The notes beneath the pieces were generated by a model. It worked only from the letters and a program-made list of their open reading frames with translations. It searched no databases and was not told where the DNA came from. The translations under genes were made by a program, and so were the position numbers. Shown here piece by piece: positions 44,586 to 59,364 of a stretch of 64,000 nucleotides of DNA. The stretch's first letter is position 1, and every line of letters starts with the position of its first letter. The DNA is from Micromussa lordhowensis (Eukaryota; Cnidaria; Anthozoa; Scleractinia; Lobophylliidae), in contig OZ026595.1 in NCBI GenBank assembly GCA_964020085.1, positions 21,206,653 through 21,270,652 on the forward strand, in the 5' to 3' direction.

Positions 44586-44789
44586 AAGCTAAAGTAAAGG
44601 GTGTTTTAAGCAGGTCATATTGTTGCTATGGCAACCTATTGTGCCACAAAATTGAAAGCAACATGTTCACTAATGATTAGACGGTTTTGTGATATAATGA
44701 TCATGGCATCAATCGATATAGAGTGGTTATAATGACCCGTCCAAGTCTACGTCTTGGAAAGTGCTGGAAGCTGTTTCGAGCCACCTTAA

Positions 44790-46331
44790 CACAATCATTA
44801 TTCCTCCTATCCCCCCTCCTACTACTCCCCCCCCCCCCCAAGTTTTGAAAGTTCGGTCGCTGTAATCCTACAACATTGGATTACAGATTGGATAGTGAGT
44901 TGGTGAACGTACTGTATGAAAAGAGCCCAGCGTCGCCTATCGTAGAGACATGAAAAACGGTAGTCCAGTTGGACAAACATCAAACGGATAGGTGAGTAAT
45001 AGAAATTTTCCTTTTCCTGAATTAGTATATACCTTCGTTCTTTAACTAATGGGTATATTCACCACAACCATGGCCCCACACATGACCAGGAATAAAAACT
45101 GTAAATAAGCTTTTCAGAAGATGGGAGAAAAGGGTGTGTCAGTACACTATAATTAAAAAACTTCAAAGTATCAGATAGCTGGTGATGATTAAAAGCTGTC
45201 ACTCAAAGGCAACCAGTGTCTGAGGTGGTCTTTCATGTTCCCAGTCACATTCTTACAATAAGTATTTAATTGATGTAAATCGACTGTGCCAGTTTCCTTG
45301 GTATGGAATAGGAGACAACAAACAGAACTTCTCTTTAACGCGCCCATTAACGACTTTCCAAGCGACGTTAGTGTTGCTTTTCCTCCTTATAATGAAGCGT
45401 GGCAAGCGAGGTATGAAAATGTTCTCGACGTATTTCAACGTTTGAGTGGATAGAGCAGACTATGAACCCACCCCCCCCCCCTTCGTCCTGTAAATTTTTT
45501 GTAACTAAAAAGCGCTATCCAAGCAAAAACCAATTTTACAAAATGAGCGACTATAATGAAGAAACTTAAGACACCCCGACGTAGTAAGTAAATGAGTTAG
45601 GTCCTTATCATAAAGGTGCGTATGCAACCCCTGAGGTTAATCCAGTATTCACCCTGATGATCGAGTTGTTTTCAGTTACATTTGAAGTAGTAAATAATCG
45701 TCCTTTATTCACTGATCATAGACCTTTGGTAACATTTATATCTTGTAATAAGAAAATATTTCCAGATACTCTTTTCCATTCTAAATATAATCGATGATAG
45801 ATTGAAACTTGAAAAAAAAGTTTCATTTTTGACTCACGTGCAGAAAACATCCCGCAAGTGATGTTTGGCTTTTCATTTTTGACTGCGGTATGAAACGCAA
45901 TGCCTTTCATAGCACACCTAGATGTTTCAAGCCTATTTGTTAAAGGGTGAAACAAAGAGCAGCATAATGTTACTGTTTCCACCCTCACAAACAGCATCAA
46001 CATCCTATCAAAGGTACATGTAACCTTCATGACCAATTTAAGCAGTTTTAGAAAATAACCCAAAGCAAATACGCACGCTGATTGGTTTAAAACCGTGTTT
46101 CTATAACTCGATAGAAACACAGAACTAGCACGAGCTGTTGACGCAATGATGGCGGGAACAAAGAGAATTTACATTTTGATGATCGAAGAAAACAAGTTTT
46201 TCTTTTTCTTCGTCGCGGTATTTTCTAAAAGAGATAGAAAACATGTTCTCCGTGTTCCTATCGAGTTGTAGAAACACTCGTGAAAGTTGGGGAGAACTCG
46301 AAAAAGCTGTGAAAACACTCGCCTGCGGCTC

Positions 46332-46362
<31 letters not shown>

Positions 46363-46766
46363 CTTTCACTCGTGTTTCTATAACTCGATAGAAACACGGC
46401 ACATGTTTTCTATTTCTTAAATCAAAGGTACATGTAACCTTCATGACCAATTTAAGTAGTTGTAAAGTCGCTTAGCAAGAAAACGATTTCTTGTTACAGG
46501 ACTTTAGAAGGATTTCCGGCTGGTCACTTGACAGCAAGCTGCACAGGCTACTGAAAGCTCTATAAGTCAAATCTATCTCAGATTTCATAAACCACGTGTT
46601 CTTTGCAATACCTTTCCTTCCCCCAGTCGATTTTTATGATCATCGTCTCTCTCGAGGACCGGAAGGAATATCACATTTGAGGACTTGCTACCCTTCGACG
46701 CAAATTTTAGATCGACGTTTTACCTTTGTAAGGTAAAACACGGAATTTGTCGATGTTCTGCCGAGT
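44790..46766. other. between the lectin gene and the huntingtin 3' end
   Basis: Contains C-runs (44829-44840, 45470-45481), the element at 46257-46391, and a direct repeat (46004-46049 and 46423-46463, shared ATCAAAGGTACATGTAACC). TTTATT at 45704-45709, an AATAAA on the minus strand about 1.06 kb past the huntingtin stop, is a candidate poly(A) signal. No exon seen. Confidence 0.4.
46257..46391. mobile_element. palindromic MITE
   Basis: CTATCGAGTTGTAGAAACAC pairs with GTGTTTCTATAACTCGATAG, and GAAAGTTGGGGAGAAC with GTTCTCCCAAACTTTC. Confidence 0.8.
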
Positions 46767-46874
46767 TTATCTCTCAGACAGACAGCATTCTATCATTTCT
46801 CTGTAAGCTGCACTCGTTTGAGCGGCGTTTCTAAACGTAGATATCAAGGTTTCTTTGTGAGTTGAATCGAGATT
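46767..46874 (-). CDS. HTT: huntingtin terminal exon (window exon 23)
   Basis: Phase 0 after TTTCCACAG. Reads [20 protein letters not shown] and [13 protein letters not shown] before TAA at 46767-46769, matching human ELDRRAFQSVLEVVA..YHRLLTCL in position and length. Confidence 0.85.
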   Translation of the reverse strand, partial: NLDSTHKETLISTFRNAAQTSAAYREMIECCLSER

Positions 46875-49800
46875 CTGTGGAAAGAAAAATACTGATCAAC
46901 GTTGAGTGTCTTGGAAACATTTTCCCCTAAACAATCTTGATTTTTCTAATTCTTAGACTGCATAGACCACAGCGCCCACACAACATTGAATTGGGGGACC
47001 GGGGGTGTCAGAGAATTAAAGCTAGAAGCAAATGAAATAGAGTAAGTGCCTAAATATGGAAATGCACGACTTTCTTTAAGAGTCAACTACTTTTGTCGCC
47101 CATTGCAGCTGTAAATTTTATAAAATGACAATTCGGTCCGCGCTGTTTTTCTATAGCACAAACTTTAATATTACGTAGAGAAATAATTGGAAATCGACAT
47201 TTGAAGGAAATTTAAGTTAAAATTCTACTAAAACAATTCATCAACTCATAATCTAATTGTTAAATATAACTTTAAAAACTTGTTGCGAGTGACTGGACGA
47301 AACCGATCCAGAAAGTAAACAAAGAATCAGACTAAACTTCAGCTGGAGGAAGCGTCTTACCTGAGTTCTGTAGAAATCCATGGCTGCCGCACAAAACAAT
47401 TTAACATCGATGCTTTCAAGCTTTCCCATTCTTCCCACTATATAGGAAAAGCTGAGGTCACGGTCAAGGGCAATCTTCAAAAAGGTACTGATGTGCACAC
47501 GTCTTAACAGTTCTTGTACTTAATCTACCTACGATAAACATTTCACGAAGGACAGTACATACTCTTAATGAGTGGATGCTCCATCTTTTAGCTAAAGAAA
47601 AAACTCAGAAGGCGAGAGATTTGAGGCGGAGAGGGGATCAGTCCCAAGAGCGCCAACATGATAATCTCAAAGTTATATTTTATAGTGCCCAATACACAAG
47701 AGAAATTGAGAAAACACGAGTCGTATGCACGTTTTTTTCTCAATTTTCAAGCGTTCTCAGATTCTTCGAAGTGCTGGATTGTTTTTATGTCAGTACGAAG
47801 CAAGGCTTTGGCTCCTTAACGCTTTATGACACATATTTAACGTGCGAGAAACAGGAAACTCGCTTTTTATGTTATATACTATGATAAATCATAGCATTTT
47901 AGCCAATCAGAGTGTGTGTAAAATGCAAACTATAATATCGAAAGTTTCATGACTTTCTACACGATAATAACTAAATACAAATGACAACTTCTTCGGATAC
48001 AGAGCTCGGATCCATTTGTTGCAGGAAGCGCTGACAAAGAAGCACGTTAGACTCCACACAGCCATCGACAGAGGCGTCCTGTCACATGAAAAAGCCACAA
48101 CAAATTATGTTAGTCTCGAACGAGTGTACGAAAGAAAAAACATAAACTGTAAAAGCCGCTTTTTGCTCTCTCAGTTTCAAGTCAAGTCAGTGTTATTCAG
48201 CTCAGTGGCTGTCGTACCAATCCACGCGTTTTGTGTCCTCGTATTAGTTTCAAGCAGAGAGAGCAAAAAGGCACTGTCTTGTAGTGTACAATGCTGGACA
48301 GACGTAGCGGGAACGCTCAGAGTAACAGTACTTTGCGTCCTTTAATTTTAGAACTTTGAAAATAACAGTTTTTAGTTCCTCAAGCACACGTTTAGAGTGT
48401 CCCCAGGCCCATTTCAACGTTGAATCTTCAAGGGATATCTCTTTAAGAATAATTTTGGTGGGATGTTAAATTGCTTAAAAACTTCCATATCGTTTTGATA
48501 AATCTTTAGAATCTTCCCATTCCAAGTAGCCAGGTAGCCAACCAGAAAACTGCACTATCATTCGTGAGCATACCAAACGTTGACTCGTTAGGTCATTTTA
48601 TAAACGCAATGATAACAACTAAGAAAACAACAAACCGTTGAATAAAGCTTCCAAGTGATAAAAGGACCCAGTCTCTCACTTCCGTTTGCTGGCCTTGACT
48701 GTGGAGACCCTCAAAGACCTGATGAGTACGCCACAAAAATTGAAATACATAAAGCCATATCCAACTAGCTGCACGTAAGTCAGATTTATTTAGTCTCGTT
48801 TGTAGTTAATTTCCTCTAGCATCATTTTTCTATAGCCTTTCGTTACCGGTACAGACATAACCTTATGTGACTGTTCAATATAACCCATTATTATATGGCT
48901 AACTCCGTGAGTGGACAAGACGAACTGAGACCTACGCTGTGATCAGCTGCCTGCTTGGGATTACGCGCTAAGTCCCGCAAGAAAAAAGTGTTCCTAACCA
49001 ACATCCAGCCATCTTGACCTCACAAATTGGTCAATAACCCATAAGCTCATACTTACATACGAAACGTGGCTTAACCTGGTAACATATGAAAAATGGTTCC
49101 CATATACGAGATCCCTTTGAAGAAATCTTAATGAACATCAAGGTAAAGGCATGCGCAAGATTCAAAAGTAAAATCAATCGACCGCAACGTTTGCTAAGTA
49201 CCTGTTTAAAGCGTACCATCTTGAAGGTTAACCACTCCCAAAAGAGGTAATGTATATCAGTGGAAAGTTAATCTCATAAACTTTAATTGTTTTCTGCACT
49301 GCTAGTGCAAAAAATATGTACATAAATAAAAAAATAAAAATAAAAACTAAGTGGGCAGTTGAGCTCGATACAAGACCTTCTTTGCAGATGTTCGTTAGTC
49401 TCGTCACGAACGTATTAAACATGGTGCGACGAGCCAACAAAACGACTGCGCAGGAGATTACCCGACACAAGCAGAGAACGCATCTGAACTGGAGCACCCA
49501 GCACAGTACATGTACATACCATAAACAAGACTTGAGCCATAAGCTCAGGATGAGGCTGCTGACTAGAAAGAAACTCTCCTATCACTTTGTTCATAATTTC
49601 TTGAGCGGGGAAGAAATCAAGTAACAGAGGCGGCAAAACTCTGGCCACAACTCTCGCCTCAGATGGGACGCCTTTTCGTATCCTGTATAAAAAAGAAAAG
49701 GAATTTAAATTTGTCACTTGACTCCAATAATGGTCCTCAACTTGGCAGACCGGAGGGGAGGAGTGAAAAAGGACAAGCAGCGTGCTCTGAAAGTGTCAAG

Positions 49801-52800
49801 ACGAGTGCATGAACAAAACCAACCTGTCAAAAAGAACCGTGACACGTTCCATGGCAATGAGGAGTATGTCTTCCGTAGGAAACTCCACAGTGTCAGGTTG
49901 AGGGTAGATACCACTCGGTCGGTCGCCAATTTTACCTGTAAAACACAAAACATCGTCAACTCTTCAAGAAGGCGCTTTGTCAGTAAAGAAGTGCGAAAGT
50001 TCCCTACCTGTGTACATGCATGTGATCAGTAAACTCAGTGCAGATATGGCTCTTTGAGGGTTTTGCATGGACAATCTGTAACAAAAAGGAAGAATCACTT
50101 GCCATTTTTGTTTTAGTTTTTTTTTTGTCTGTCTATTTTTTCAAATCTACGTCTAACCGATATTTCGTCTCGAAAACGCTAATTGCTTAATTGCATGGCC
50201 TGTTGTAGTTAAGGAATGATTTAAACTGATTAATTTTGAAATTGATTTCCATTTAGGACTTGACGATAGTCCCGCTGAGTGTCGTGACTTCAGCCTACTT
50301 TTTAAGGGTTGCTTTATCCCACGCCAGGGCCTAACCTAGCCCTGATCTGGACCTAATTAGACCTTATAATTTGGTTTTATCAACTGAGTTGATAATGTGA
50401 ATTGGCCACCGTTAAGAGATTCGAAAGCTGACGTTTCGAGCGTTAGTCCCTATTAGACCTTCTCTGTTTGCTTTGTTACATTGTTTCCTTTTTGACACAA
50501 GAACACGAACACAATCGAGAGAACAAGATTGTCATAAGTCATGATTGGCCCACCCGACCCACCTGTCAACGCTGAGTTTCACCAGTGAATCAGACTCTGC
50601 ACTTGACAGAGCAAAGGACACCACCAGCCTCTCTAGTCCTCTCATGATAGTGTGATAAACACAAGTGGGAGTGCTGTCCTCATTTGAAGACGCGATACGA
50701 ACAGCACTCTGCAAATCAAATAACAACACAAACAACAACACGACGATAAGTGAGAGCAGATCTTTCAAGATCTCTTACAAAAAACAGTGGTACTGCATTA
50801 CAGGTGCAGGGTATCTGTCGTAGAATCACTCGAGTTTGCGATTCTTTTCCGCCATTTTCGAACTTCCAAAGTTGTTATGTCGGCATGACGTCAACGAGAT
50901 ACATGGTACTACTAAGCAACCTCTCAGAGGAAAAATGAAAGCTTCAATCGATTCCTGAAAACAAAAGCTCGACCTGAAAACTGCTTATTCCAGGTAAAGT
51001 GAAGTGCTCAGTTCATTGCAAGCTAGGAAATGACACAAAGGTAGCAAACAGTGCAAAGGGTTGCACAAGGCAGTCTGATAATGTACTATTCACAACTTTT
51101 TCACGCTTACAAGCTAATATAATCCATAGAACAACAATCAAGCTACTATAGTCTTAACTAGTCTTCAAATTCTCGACTTACACTTTATTTTAGTATCATA
51201 AAATAGGAGACAAACAAGCTAGGGTTAAGAAATCCATGAACTAAGCTAAGCCTCGTAAAAGAGGGCGATAATCTATGGTTAAAAATGAAAGCAAATGGTA
51301 GAAAATATCATAAAAGCATTGTACCTTCAGGAGGTTAGCCTTCAATTCTTGGTCGCTGATTTCGTCAGCGTACCTCTCCAGTAAGTAAAATGCTGTTGAC
51401 CACATCACTAACAAGTGATGCTCCGCTAAAGACACCGCGCTGAAAAAGAGCATAAGATGAAGGCAACATTAATAAAGCAGTGCAGCGCAGAAAATAGACT
51501 TGTTTTGTGGGTTTAAACAGCGAAGAGAAGATGAATGATGCTGTCATGAAACTGAACGCGTCAAGAACAATCCAAGTAAACTAAACGAGCACACGGTATA
51601 CAAAAAATAATTTTCCTGTTACCCTGTCATAGCAGTAAGCTTCTTGCTGAGAAAGTCGGTTAGGACTGGCAACAACACAGCACCCACAGAGGCCACGTGA
51701 ATTTCCAACAGATACATCGCACCATATAGAGCGGAGATCTGCAGGGTATATGCAAGAGAGAGAAAGGTAACTGAGAGAGTTAACAAACAAGTATTTCAGT
51801 TAACTCCATGATCGACTTCGTCTCCGGGATAAGAGGAACTCTGCGGACGTGGTTGCTGGACAGTACGTAAATTGACCACCGCTTACATCTTAATGTTTCG
51901 ATCAAACGTAAACTTGCTCTTAAGTAATATTACGACGCATTTCATCTGACGGTTTAGATAAGATAGATAAGCTCTATTTGCCTACAGTAAAAATTCGTTT
52001 AATCTATTACAGAGTTTATGCACAAGACAATCGCGTACCAAAGCACAATCCAGTCCTAACCCTGCCACCACCATCCCCCCCCCAAGAACACAACGAGAAA
52101 ATTATCACTGAAATTAATAGCAGCGATGACGCTTAGCGCACCACAAACCGCAGGAGAAAGCGAAATCAAGTTTTAAAAAAAAAGCAAAAGTAAAATTAAA
52201 GTGGAGGTTTGATTCCGCGTGTGTTAATTTGTTACTTACATAACAGACAACGAAATCTTATACCTGAAGGGGCACGTGTGGACTTCTCAGCGAAGTTTCT
52301 AATATTTTGCACACTCTTTCAGCAGTGGCACCTTCCTAGAGAGAGATGAAAACAAAAGATGAGTTCAAATCAAAATTCATTGGCTCTAGGCCAAACAAAC
52401 ACTAACGTTTCTCTCATTACTAACAATACTTAAAACAACAACGATTCTTACAATACTAATGTTACTTACAGCAGTAACATTTTTAATATACTTTTGGAAG
52501 TCATGCATGTTACAGATCTCGTTTAAGATTGAGATTAAAACTAGTGTTTATAACGAGTGTCAGGAAACTGAGGTTTACCAGCACATGTACGTAACGCGAG
52601 GGGAAGTGAAAAGAATGGAGAAAATCATACACCAGAGGACATTGTTTTGATATACCACTAAATTCTCGAAACGAACATCAAGATATTTATGGCAAACGAG
52701 GAGGAGAATTAAAAATTTGAGCTTGGAAGTGGTTCACAGGTCGCTGGTTTCTCACCGTCTTAAGGAAAGCTAGTGCCTTGCAGAGTGTAGGCAGCAGATA

Positions 52801-55800
52801 TTGTATCAACAGATCATCTTCCGTGGAATGATTGTGATGCAACTCAAGGAGAGTTTCTAGAACCCATTCAAAATGCGTTCCATCGACGAACAGGTCAGAC
52901 AACACCAGGAGCTGGAAAAATATAAGCAAAGTTCACTGATATCAAAAAACAAAGTTCAATTTACATGCTACCAAAGTCAGTACAAGTAGTAAACGTGCAT
53001 CATAATCCAATGATGCATGCTCTTGGCATTAGCAATGATCATGTTCTGGCCCGGGTTGTTACAAAGGTAGATAACGCTATCCAATGGGTAAATCACTATC
53101 AATCGCTATCCAGTGGATAGCGAGGTTTGTTTTCTTAACACTTTTTCACTGGATAGCGATTTATCCGGTGTATAGCGTTAACCCGCCTTCGAACAATCGG
53201 GACCTGAAGGTTAACTTCACCAACAACTGATTATTGCTTTTAGCTGTGAACCATCGAGTTATGATGCAGTAGGGAAGTTTGGAGAGCACAAACCAAGCGT
53301 CTTTCGTACTCTCCAAACTTCCCGCGAGCATCATAATTCCTTGATGCACGCTAAAGCATAAATCATCTGTTACATAATCGAGGTTATTTCCATATAAAGC
53401 GCATATACAAATGAATATATGTTTGCAAGAGAGGATGATCTAAGAGTGTGATTCCCATTTCAGTGTTCCCATTCCTCTTGGCAAGAAAGAGACAACTTTA
53501 CAACAGTTTTATTACTACTCACATAGCACTCGTCACAACTCCACAACTCACCGCTTTGGTTGCCTCCGATAAGAGTGCCAGAGGAGTCCTGGGTTGGATA
53601 TACGGTGACATCCACTGCTCAAAAAGCTCGAGGAGAAACTGCTCGCAGGATTTGATGTCTAGCTTTTCAGGCTGAGGCATGCGCGGTAGGGACACTACAA
53701 CAGCAGTGTCGTCTTCGCTGTCGTACCTTTCTTGGAGTTCGTTCTGGGCTTGACTGTGAAGAGCACCCACAGATATCTGGTACACGGCACAAACAGAAAA
53801 ATAATAAAACACTCAGTTACACCTCTGTTACAATTTTTCCAATCCGTGTCTAGCTATCGAAGTGTCTTTTTACTGGACATCTTTGCATAATATTGTTTGT
53901 TTTGGATTTAGTGAAATGGAAAAACAATTACTCATACAGATGTTAGACAATCTCTTCCACAGCTGATCACCTTTGCGTTATTACCTGTCCTAAAGTGTAG
54001 CCATGGAAGCCCAGCACGCGATCGATGTTGAGTCCATAGAGCGGGTGATCAAACAGCATTCGATTGGTGATCCACATACCGCTCGAGCTGTTTAAACACA
54101 GGAAACTGTTTGATCGATGGATACTGGCGGATCGCTCTGGCCTTAGTTCCTCATCAGAGATGAACGTCTTGCCAGTTCTAAAGACAAAAAGATCAAGTTC
54201 AAGAACACTCAAGAAGCGACTAGAGCATTACTCTTCTGGCCTTGGTTTGTGTTCTCCCGCGTGCGTCATAAGACGATGAGTCATTCAGACTCGACCAAGT
54301 TAATATAACCTTAAGCCAAAATAGAAAATAATGCATAACTAAGGTTTATTTAATTTGTAAATGGGGATAGACAGTTTTTCGCGATTTCAGCGCAGAAACA
54401 TTTGCATGAGCTGTATTAACAAGGCAACATCAGTACTTGATGAAGATCTCACAAGGTTACCCGGCATATGGATTCTTTTCCAGTTACTTCATATTATTTG
54501 TGATACGACGCGATTTGCTTACCCTGTGCAGCACATAGCGACAAATTCCTCTTCTACTATGCCTCTGACGAAAGTAAGTTTCTTCCCAGCCCTGAATGTG
54601 AGTGAACAGACAAAAAGAATTCAACGCATGTTAACAGAGCTTCAAGTGCTTGTGAGTGAGAGGAACACTGAGAGAAAGTACCCAATACAGCTAGAGGTAG
54701 TAACACAAACCGTTCGCAACGACTCTACAAGTGAAATTAAATATTTTGACTATACTCGCAAGTTTCGTATGAAATTTAACAAGTTGCTTGATGCCACAGA
54801 TCATCCACAAATTAAGGGAGCTTCGCCAAGGAGGGCGCATCGTGAAATGATGACTCTCTCAACTTCAATGTTCGTCAGTCACAATCCAATCATGTAGTGT
54901 TACCCAATTGTGATTTCCTTCTTCAAGAATTCCGCGATTTGGGAAATTTTGTATATTGCAAACCACTGCTTAGTAAAGGATGGAAACTCCCTTAAACCTG
55001 GTGGCTAGTGTTATTAGTGGTAATGTCATTGCCTATAATAACCATTTAGTATTCAGGTTCCTTGTGATTAAAAATAACTTTTTCCAAGGTCTGGATTCCC
55101 TTTGCATTCATCACAATCGAGACAAGTTTTTAATCTACTGCTCCACTCCTAAACTAACTCAAGTTAATCGGGCAATTAAAGGAGATATTTAGCATTCACA
55201 CCTGCTTCCAAGGAAAGGCAGGTCTCTGTGTCTCGGTCTGTGAAGATAACCACTTGCGCTTGGATTTCCTGGGACTGGGTACAAGGTTGTCTGAAGCAAC
55301 AGTTCGGAGATACAGCGGACTGCCAAGCAGCAGGAATGCGTGGACTCCATATCTTCCTAGAATGCAGCAAATATTTACAAATTACATCTCACTCTCTTGG
55401 TCAATTTTAAAGGAATTTGTAGATCATGGGTGTTGAGGTCATTAAAAATAGTTGATACTCCTCTGACGAAGGCTAACATGTGAACCGTTAGAAGCTGAAC
55501 TATCCAAAGGGCAAAAAAAATCTGTTTTTTTTTCGTCGCACATCTGACTTGCTAAGATTGATGGATGACTGCTCAATGATAACCAAGAGTGGTCAGCGTA
55601 CATTTGTACAACAGATTCTACAAATTAGTTTGTATTGGAGCCATCTCAACTGCGTCACAGTCAGTTAGTTTGGTCTATGAAAAATAGCCCGTATATTTTC
55701 TTAAAAGATGCTGCTAAGTAAGCCGCTGAATCACCGTAGCAATAAGCTAATGCACGTTGGATATGAGATGATAGACACCCAACGAATTAGAATAACTGTT

Positions 55801-58800
55801 TTATTACAAACACCCCCAAAATATAAAAAAATGAAAATAAAAACTAAAATGAAAAATAAATAAAAACGCTCCAATAAATTACATATACCATGATGGCTAC
55901 GCTAATAAAAATAATTCAATTGCGTTATCCAATATCAAATAATACGAGTTGAAAAACGTTTCTTGTTAATCTGCAAGGATTTGCCAAGTGACGCTGTTCT
56001 CAGACTTGACCAGGGTGAAACATTAACTGTTATGAACATACCTCTGTGGAGACTGTGTCAGGCAAAGGAGGAGAACTGATTACGCCGAGAAGAGCAGCCC
56101 ATGTTTCTTCAAACTGCTGTCTGGAAGTCCAGCCTAGAGTGAATAATGTGGACACAATAACAGTGAAGGAGAGAGTTCAATGCCACTGTAAACTTTCTGT
56201 TGTGCTTCGAGCCATTTTGTATTGCACCTCACATTGCAGAAACTTACTGATCAATATTAATTTGCTCCCAAAATGGGATAAAGCTCGAAACGACAACAAC
56301 TTCAATCAATAGGGCCCCTAATTCAGCTTATAAACGTTGTGTTTATGTTTCATTTTTGTTGCCTTTTCCCAAGTGTTTCATCAAACTACTTCTTGGGTCT
56401 GTGTTTTCCCTGTTCGGTCATCTCGTGGGAATATCATTTTGTGTGATATCTGGGGAGAATCCACTCCTTTACCCTTTCTAGTCTAATTCTTTAGTATTCA
56501 GGTTCTTTTAGTGGCTAGGAATAGTTCCTTTTATATAACTAGTAAGAATTCAGTATGTTTACCCTCGCAACCCTTTTAAAATTCCACCAACGTCTACAGC
56601 AGATAAGGTGTCGCCTGACTAAAAGCTTACCAATCAAGTTTACTCTTCTCACAAATTCATCCAGCACATCTTTCTCTTTTAATATCTCTATTGGTAGCGG
56701 CGGAAGTTCCGTTTTAAGCGGGCCCTCGGGGGCTGGTACCCAACCCATCTTCCACACCAGAGGCAGAGTGCGTGCATAACTGTTGACCAGGGGTTGCCTC
56801 GCCAAACCAACTATGGCATCACGAAAAGGACCAATCAGGAATTGAGGAAGAGAGGTTTTTCTACCATATCCGGGTTTTAAGATGGCAAGCAGGCGGTGGA
56901 CCAATAGTGAGATTTCACCGCAGGCTTTCCTGGCAATTTGAATTCCTACGAAGAACAACAGGAGACTTTAATCAACCAGCTGGAAAATAATATTTTTAAA
57001 AAATCTTAGCACAGGCTCAAGATCTTCCGTACCATCATCGGTCACATCAATTTCTGCTTCACCAATGAAAGCGTGTTCTTCGTGAGTGTCAGCACCGCCA
57101 TCAACTAAACCAATAAGTAAATGAACAAAGAAGATGTATCCTGTTAGAAACTATGACCAGGAAGATCAAAGTGCAGTTTTTCAATCCTGCAAACAAATTT
57201 CATTCTACCGCGACACGGCAAAAGAAAGATGATAATCGGAATTCCAATTTTTAGCAAGGAAATAACTTTGAAGGAGTTAAGCTATGTCATACTCTACTTA
57301 ATTTAGTTCTAGCGATATAAAATTTGTCTTTACAACCTCAAAATGACAGTGTTACTAAGGCAAAAAAAAGATGTCTTCCTGAGAAAGATTGGTTTGAGAG
57401 GGGTTGCTAGCCACATGGCTTGACGATCTTTTTAGTAATGAGCGACTGCAGTCAAACATGCAGCCGGTTGAAGAAATATTTCATAATAACTTGAATCTCA
57501 CTGTTGTCTCTCTCACCTGCATTTAACAGCACATGCAGGTGACTGATGGCAGAACAAACCAGCGGAAAGAACTCCAGTTCTCCGATGCTTTTACAGCATT
57601 CAAGATTAAGAAACTGTAATTGAAACGAATGTAAAGCGCATCAGACGAAGAATGGTATACTCTACAAAAGCAACCGAGTTTGGCTGGCTGTGAAAGCCAT
57701 CAACCGACGATCCCAACGTTTTTTTCCGCATAACGTTTATAAATAAATAACAAGTAAAACGAAACTGGCTACGTAATAGCGATCTTTATCCTTTCATCGT
57801 CTCTTTTCCTTCATGTTTCAGTGTGGTTTGTTTCATCAATTGGGTGGACAACGTAATCAACTTATGCAAGTCGACCTTATCTCAGACGCCAGTTGTCGAA
57901 AGTAAACGATACTTGAAGAATTACACTAATTGACCAAGGATTAACTGTAGTTTTCTACAGTATACAGCCCAAATCTCAAGTGACTATCTAGTCTAGATTT
58001 AAGACAGGCAGACGCGGTTGCTCACTAATCATAAAACATGTTTTTCACGATATTTTCTCCTTCAATCTTCGAACAAAGGTTGGCCCTAAGGTTTATCCCG
58101 GATGTATTTTGTAGGACACTGGATTACCTTAGCAAAGCAATCGAGGTGAGACTTCAGTTCTGAGGAACATGGGTGTTTTCCATTCACGAAGTCACATTGG
58201 ACCATCTGCCAATGCAAATTAAAAAACAGATCTTAAAACATGTAATCTATCGAAGTACTTCCGTGCCATCCACTACAGGGTGATATGGCAGTTGAAAATC
58301 TCTATCATAAAATAACTGAGATACTATGTGACCTCTCATTGGTCGATATTCATAAGTCTGTTTAGATAAGAGTATGTAAACACGGCTGTGACGTTTTAGA
58401 TTTGCTGCGTATTCTTGAGAAATATCTTATAAAAAGCAATAGGATACTTTTTCCGTGTTTACATAGCCTCATCTAAACATTTGAGGGGTTGGGAGAATTC
58501 TCTACTGCGTCTCGGGTTTGCATAACTGTCGAATTCTCCAAACTTCCCTCGTGTTTAGAAGAGGCTACGTAGACACGGAAAAAGTGCTCTATAGCTTAAA
58601 TAATCAACTTATTTAATGCATTCAAATGCAATTTAAGAGTCAATAAGAAATAGTGTAGCAGTCACTTTTGTAATCAGGTATGCGCCAAGATTTCACGTGC
58701 TCTCGGACTAGCGCGCGTATAGCGGTATACATATAGTGAGCGATTTTCGAAAACGGAAGCACTTATCAAAGGCCATCCCTTAGTTCCTTTCCTCTCTTTC

Positions 58801-59301
58801 CACTGGTTCATGAATGTGTGTTTGCCTTCCCTTCTGCAGGTGGGCTCAGGGCTGTGTTGCCAGGAGTTGTCAACAATCCGAGCAGTGTTCATCTAGGATC
58901 TGACTGCCAATAATGAAATCCCGCTCCCTGAATGTTTCAGGTACCCAAACTCCATTTTGCGATGTGGTTGTTAATTTTGAGTCACTATTTAATCATGCAA
59001 GTAATTCGACTTACAAGACAAACCCCAAATTCGTTATTCAGTAACATTTTAAAAGAACATCCTAATCAAGATTCAGCAAATGTTACATTTCAAAACACGA
59101 CCGCAACCTAAAAATTCCCCAATAGACTGCAAAACGTCCTGATGCAATCAGAAAATGGTTTATCGCATGGCCTGCTACACGAAACTAATCAGATATCATA
59201 TGTCACAACATATCTTTGGCAGGAGAATTCTTGTGTACACACAACAACAACAAGAAAACTTACTATTACAAACAACCATTACCTGGTAACTACATACAGA
59301 G

Positions 59302-59364
<63 letters not shown>

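Noticed and set aside
48016..48345. 109-codon + strand ORF
   Set aside because: It lies opposite a huntingtin exon and a palindromic MITE; no splice sites or motif.
48724..48760. CTGATGAG resembling a hammerhead core
   Set aside because: No stem II or GAAA box follows; it lies just before a huntingtin exon's acceptor region.
55450..55500. CTCTGACGAAGGCTAAC hammerhead-like start
   Set aside because: The matching CGAAAC half has decayed (GTGAACCGTTAG); it is a repeat relic only.
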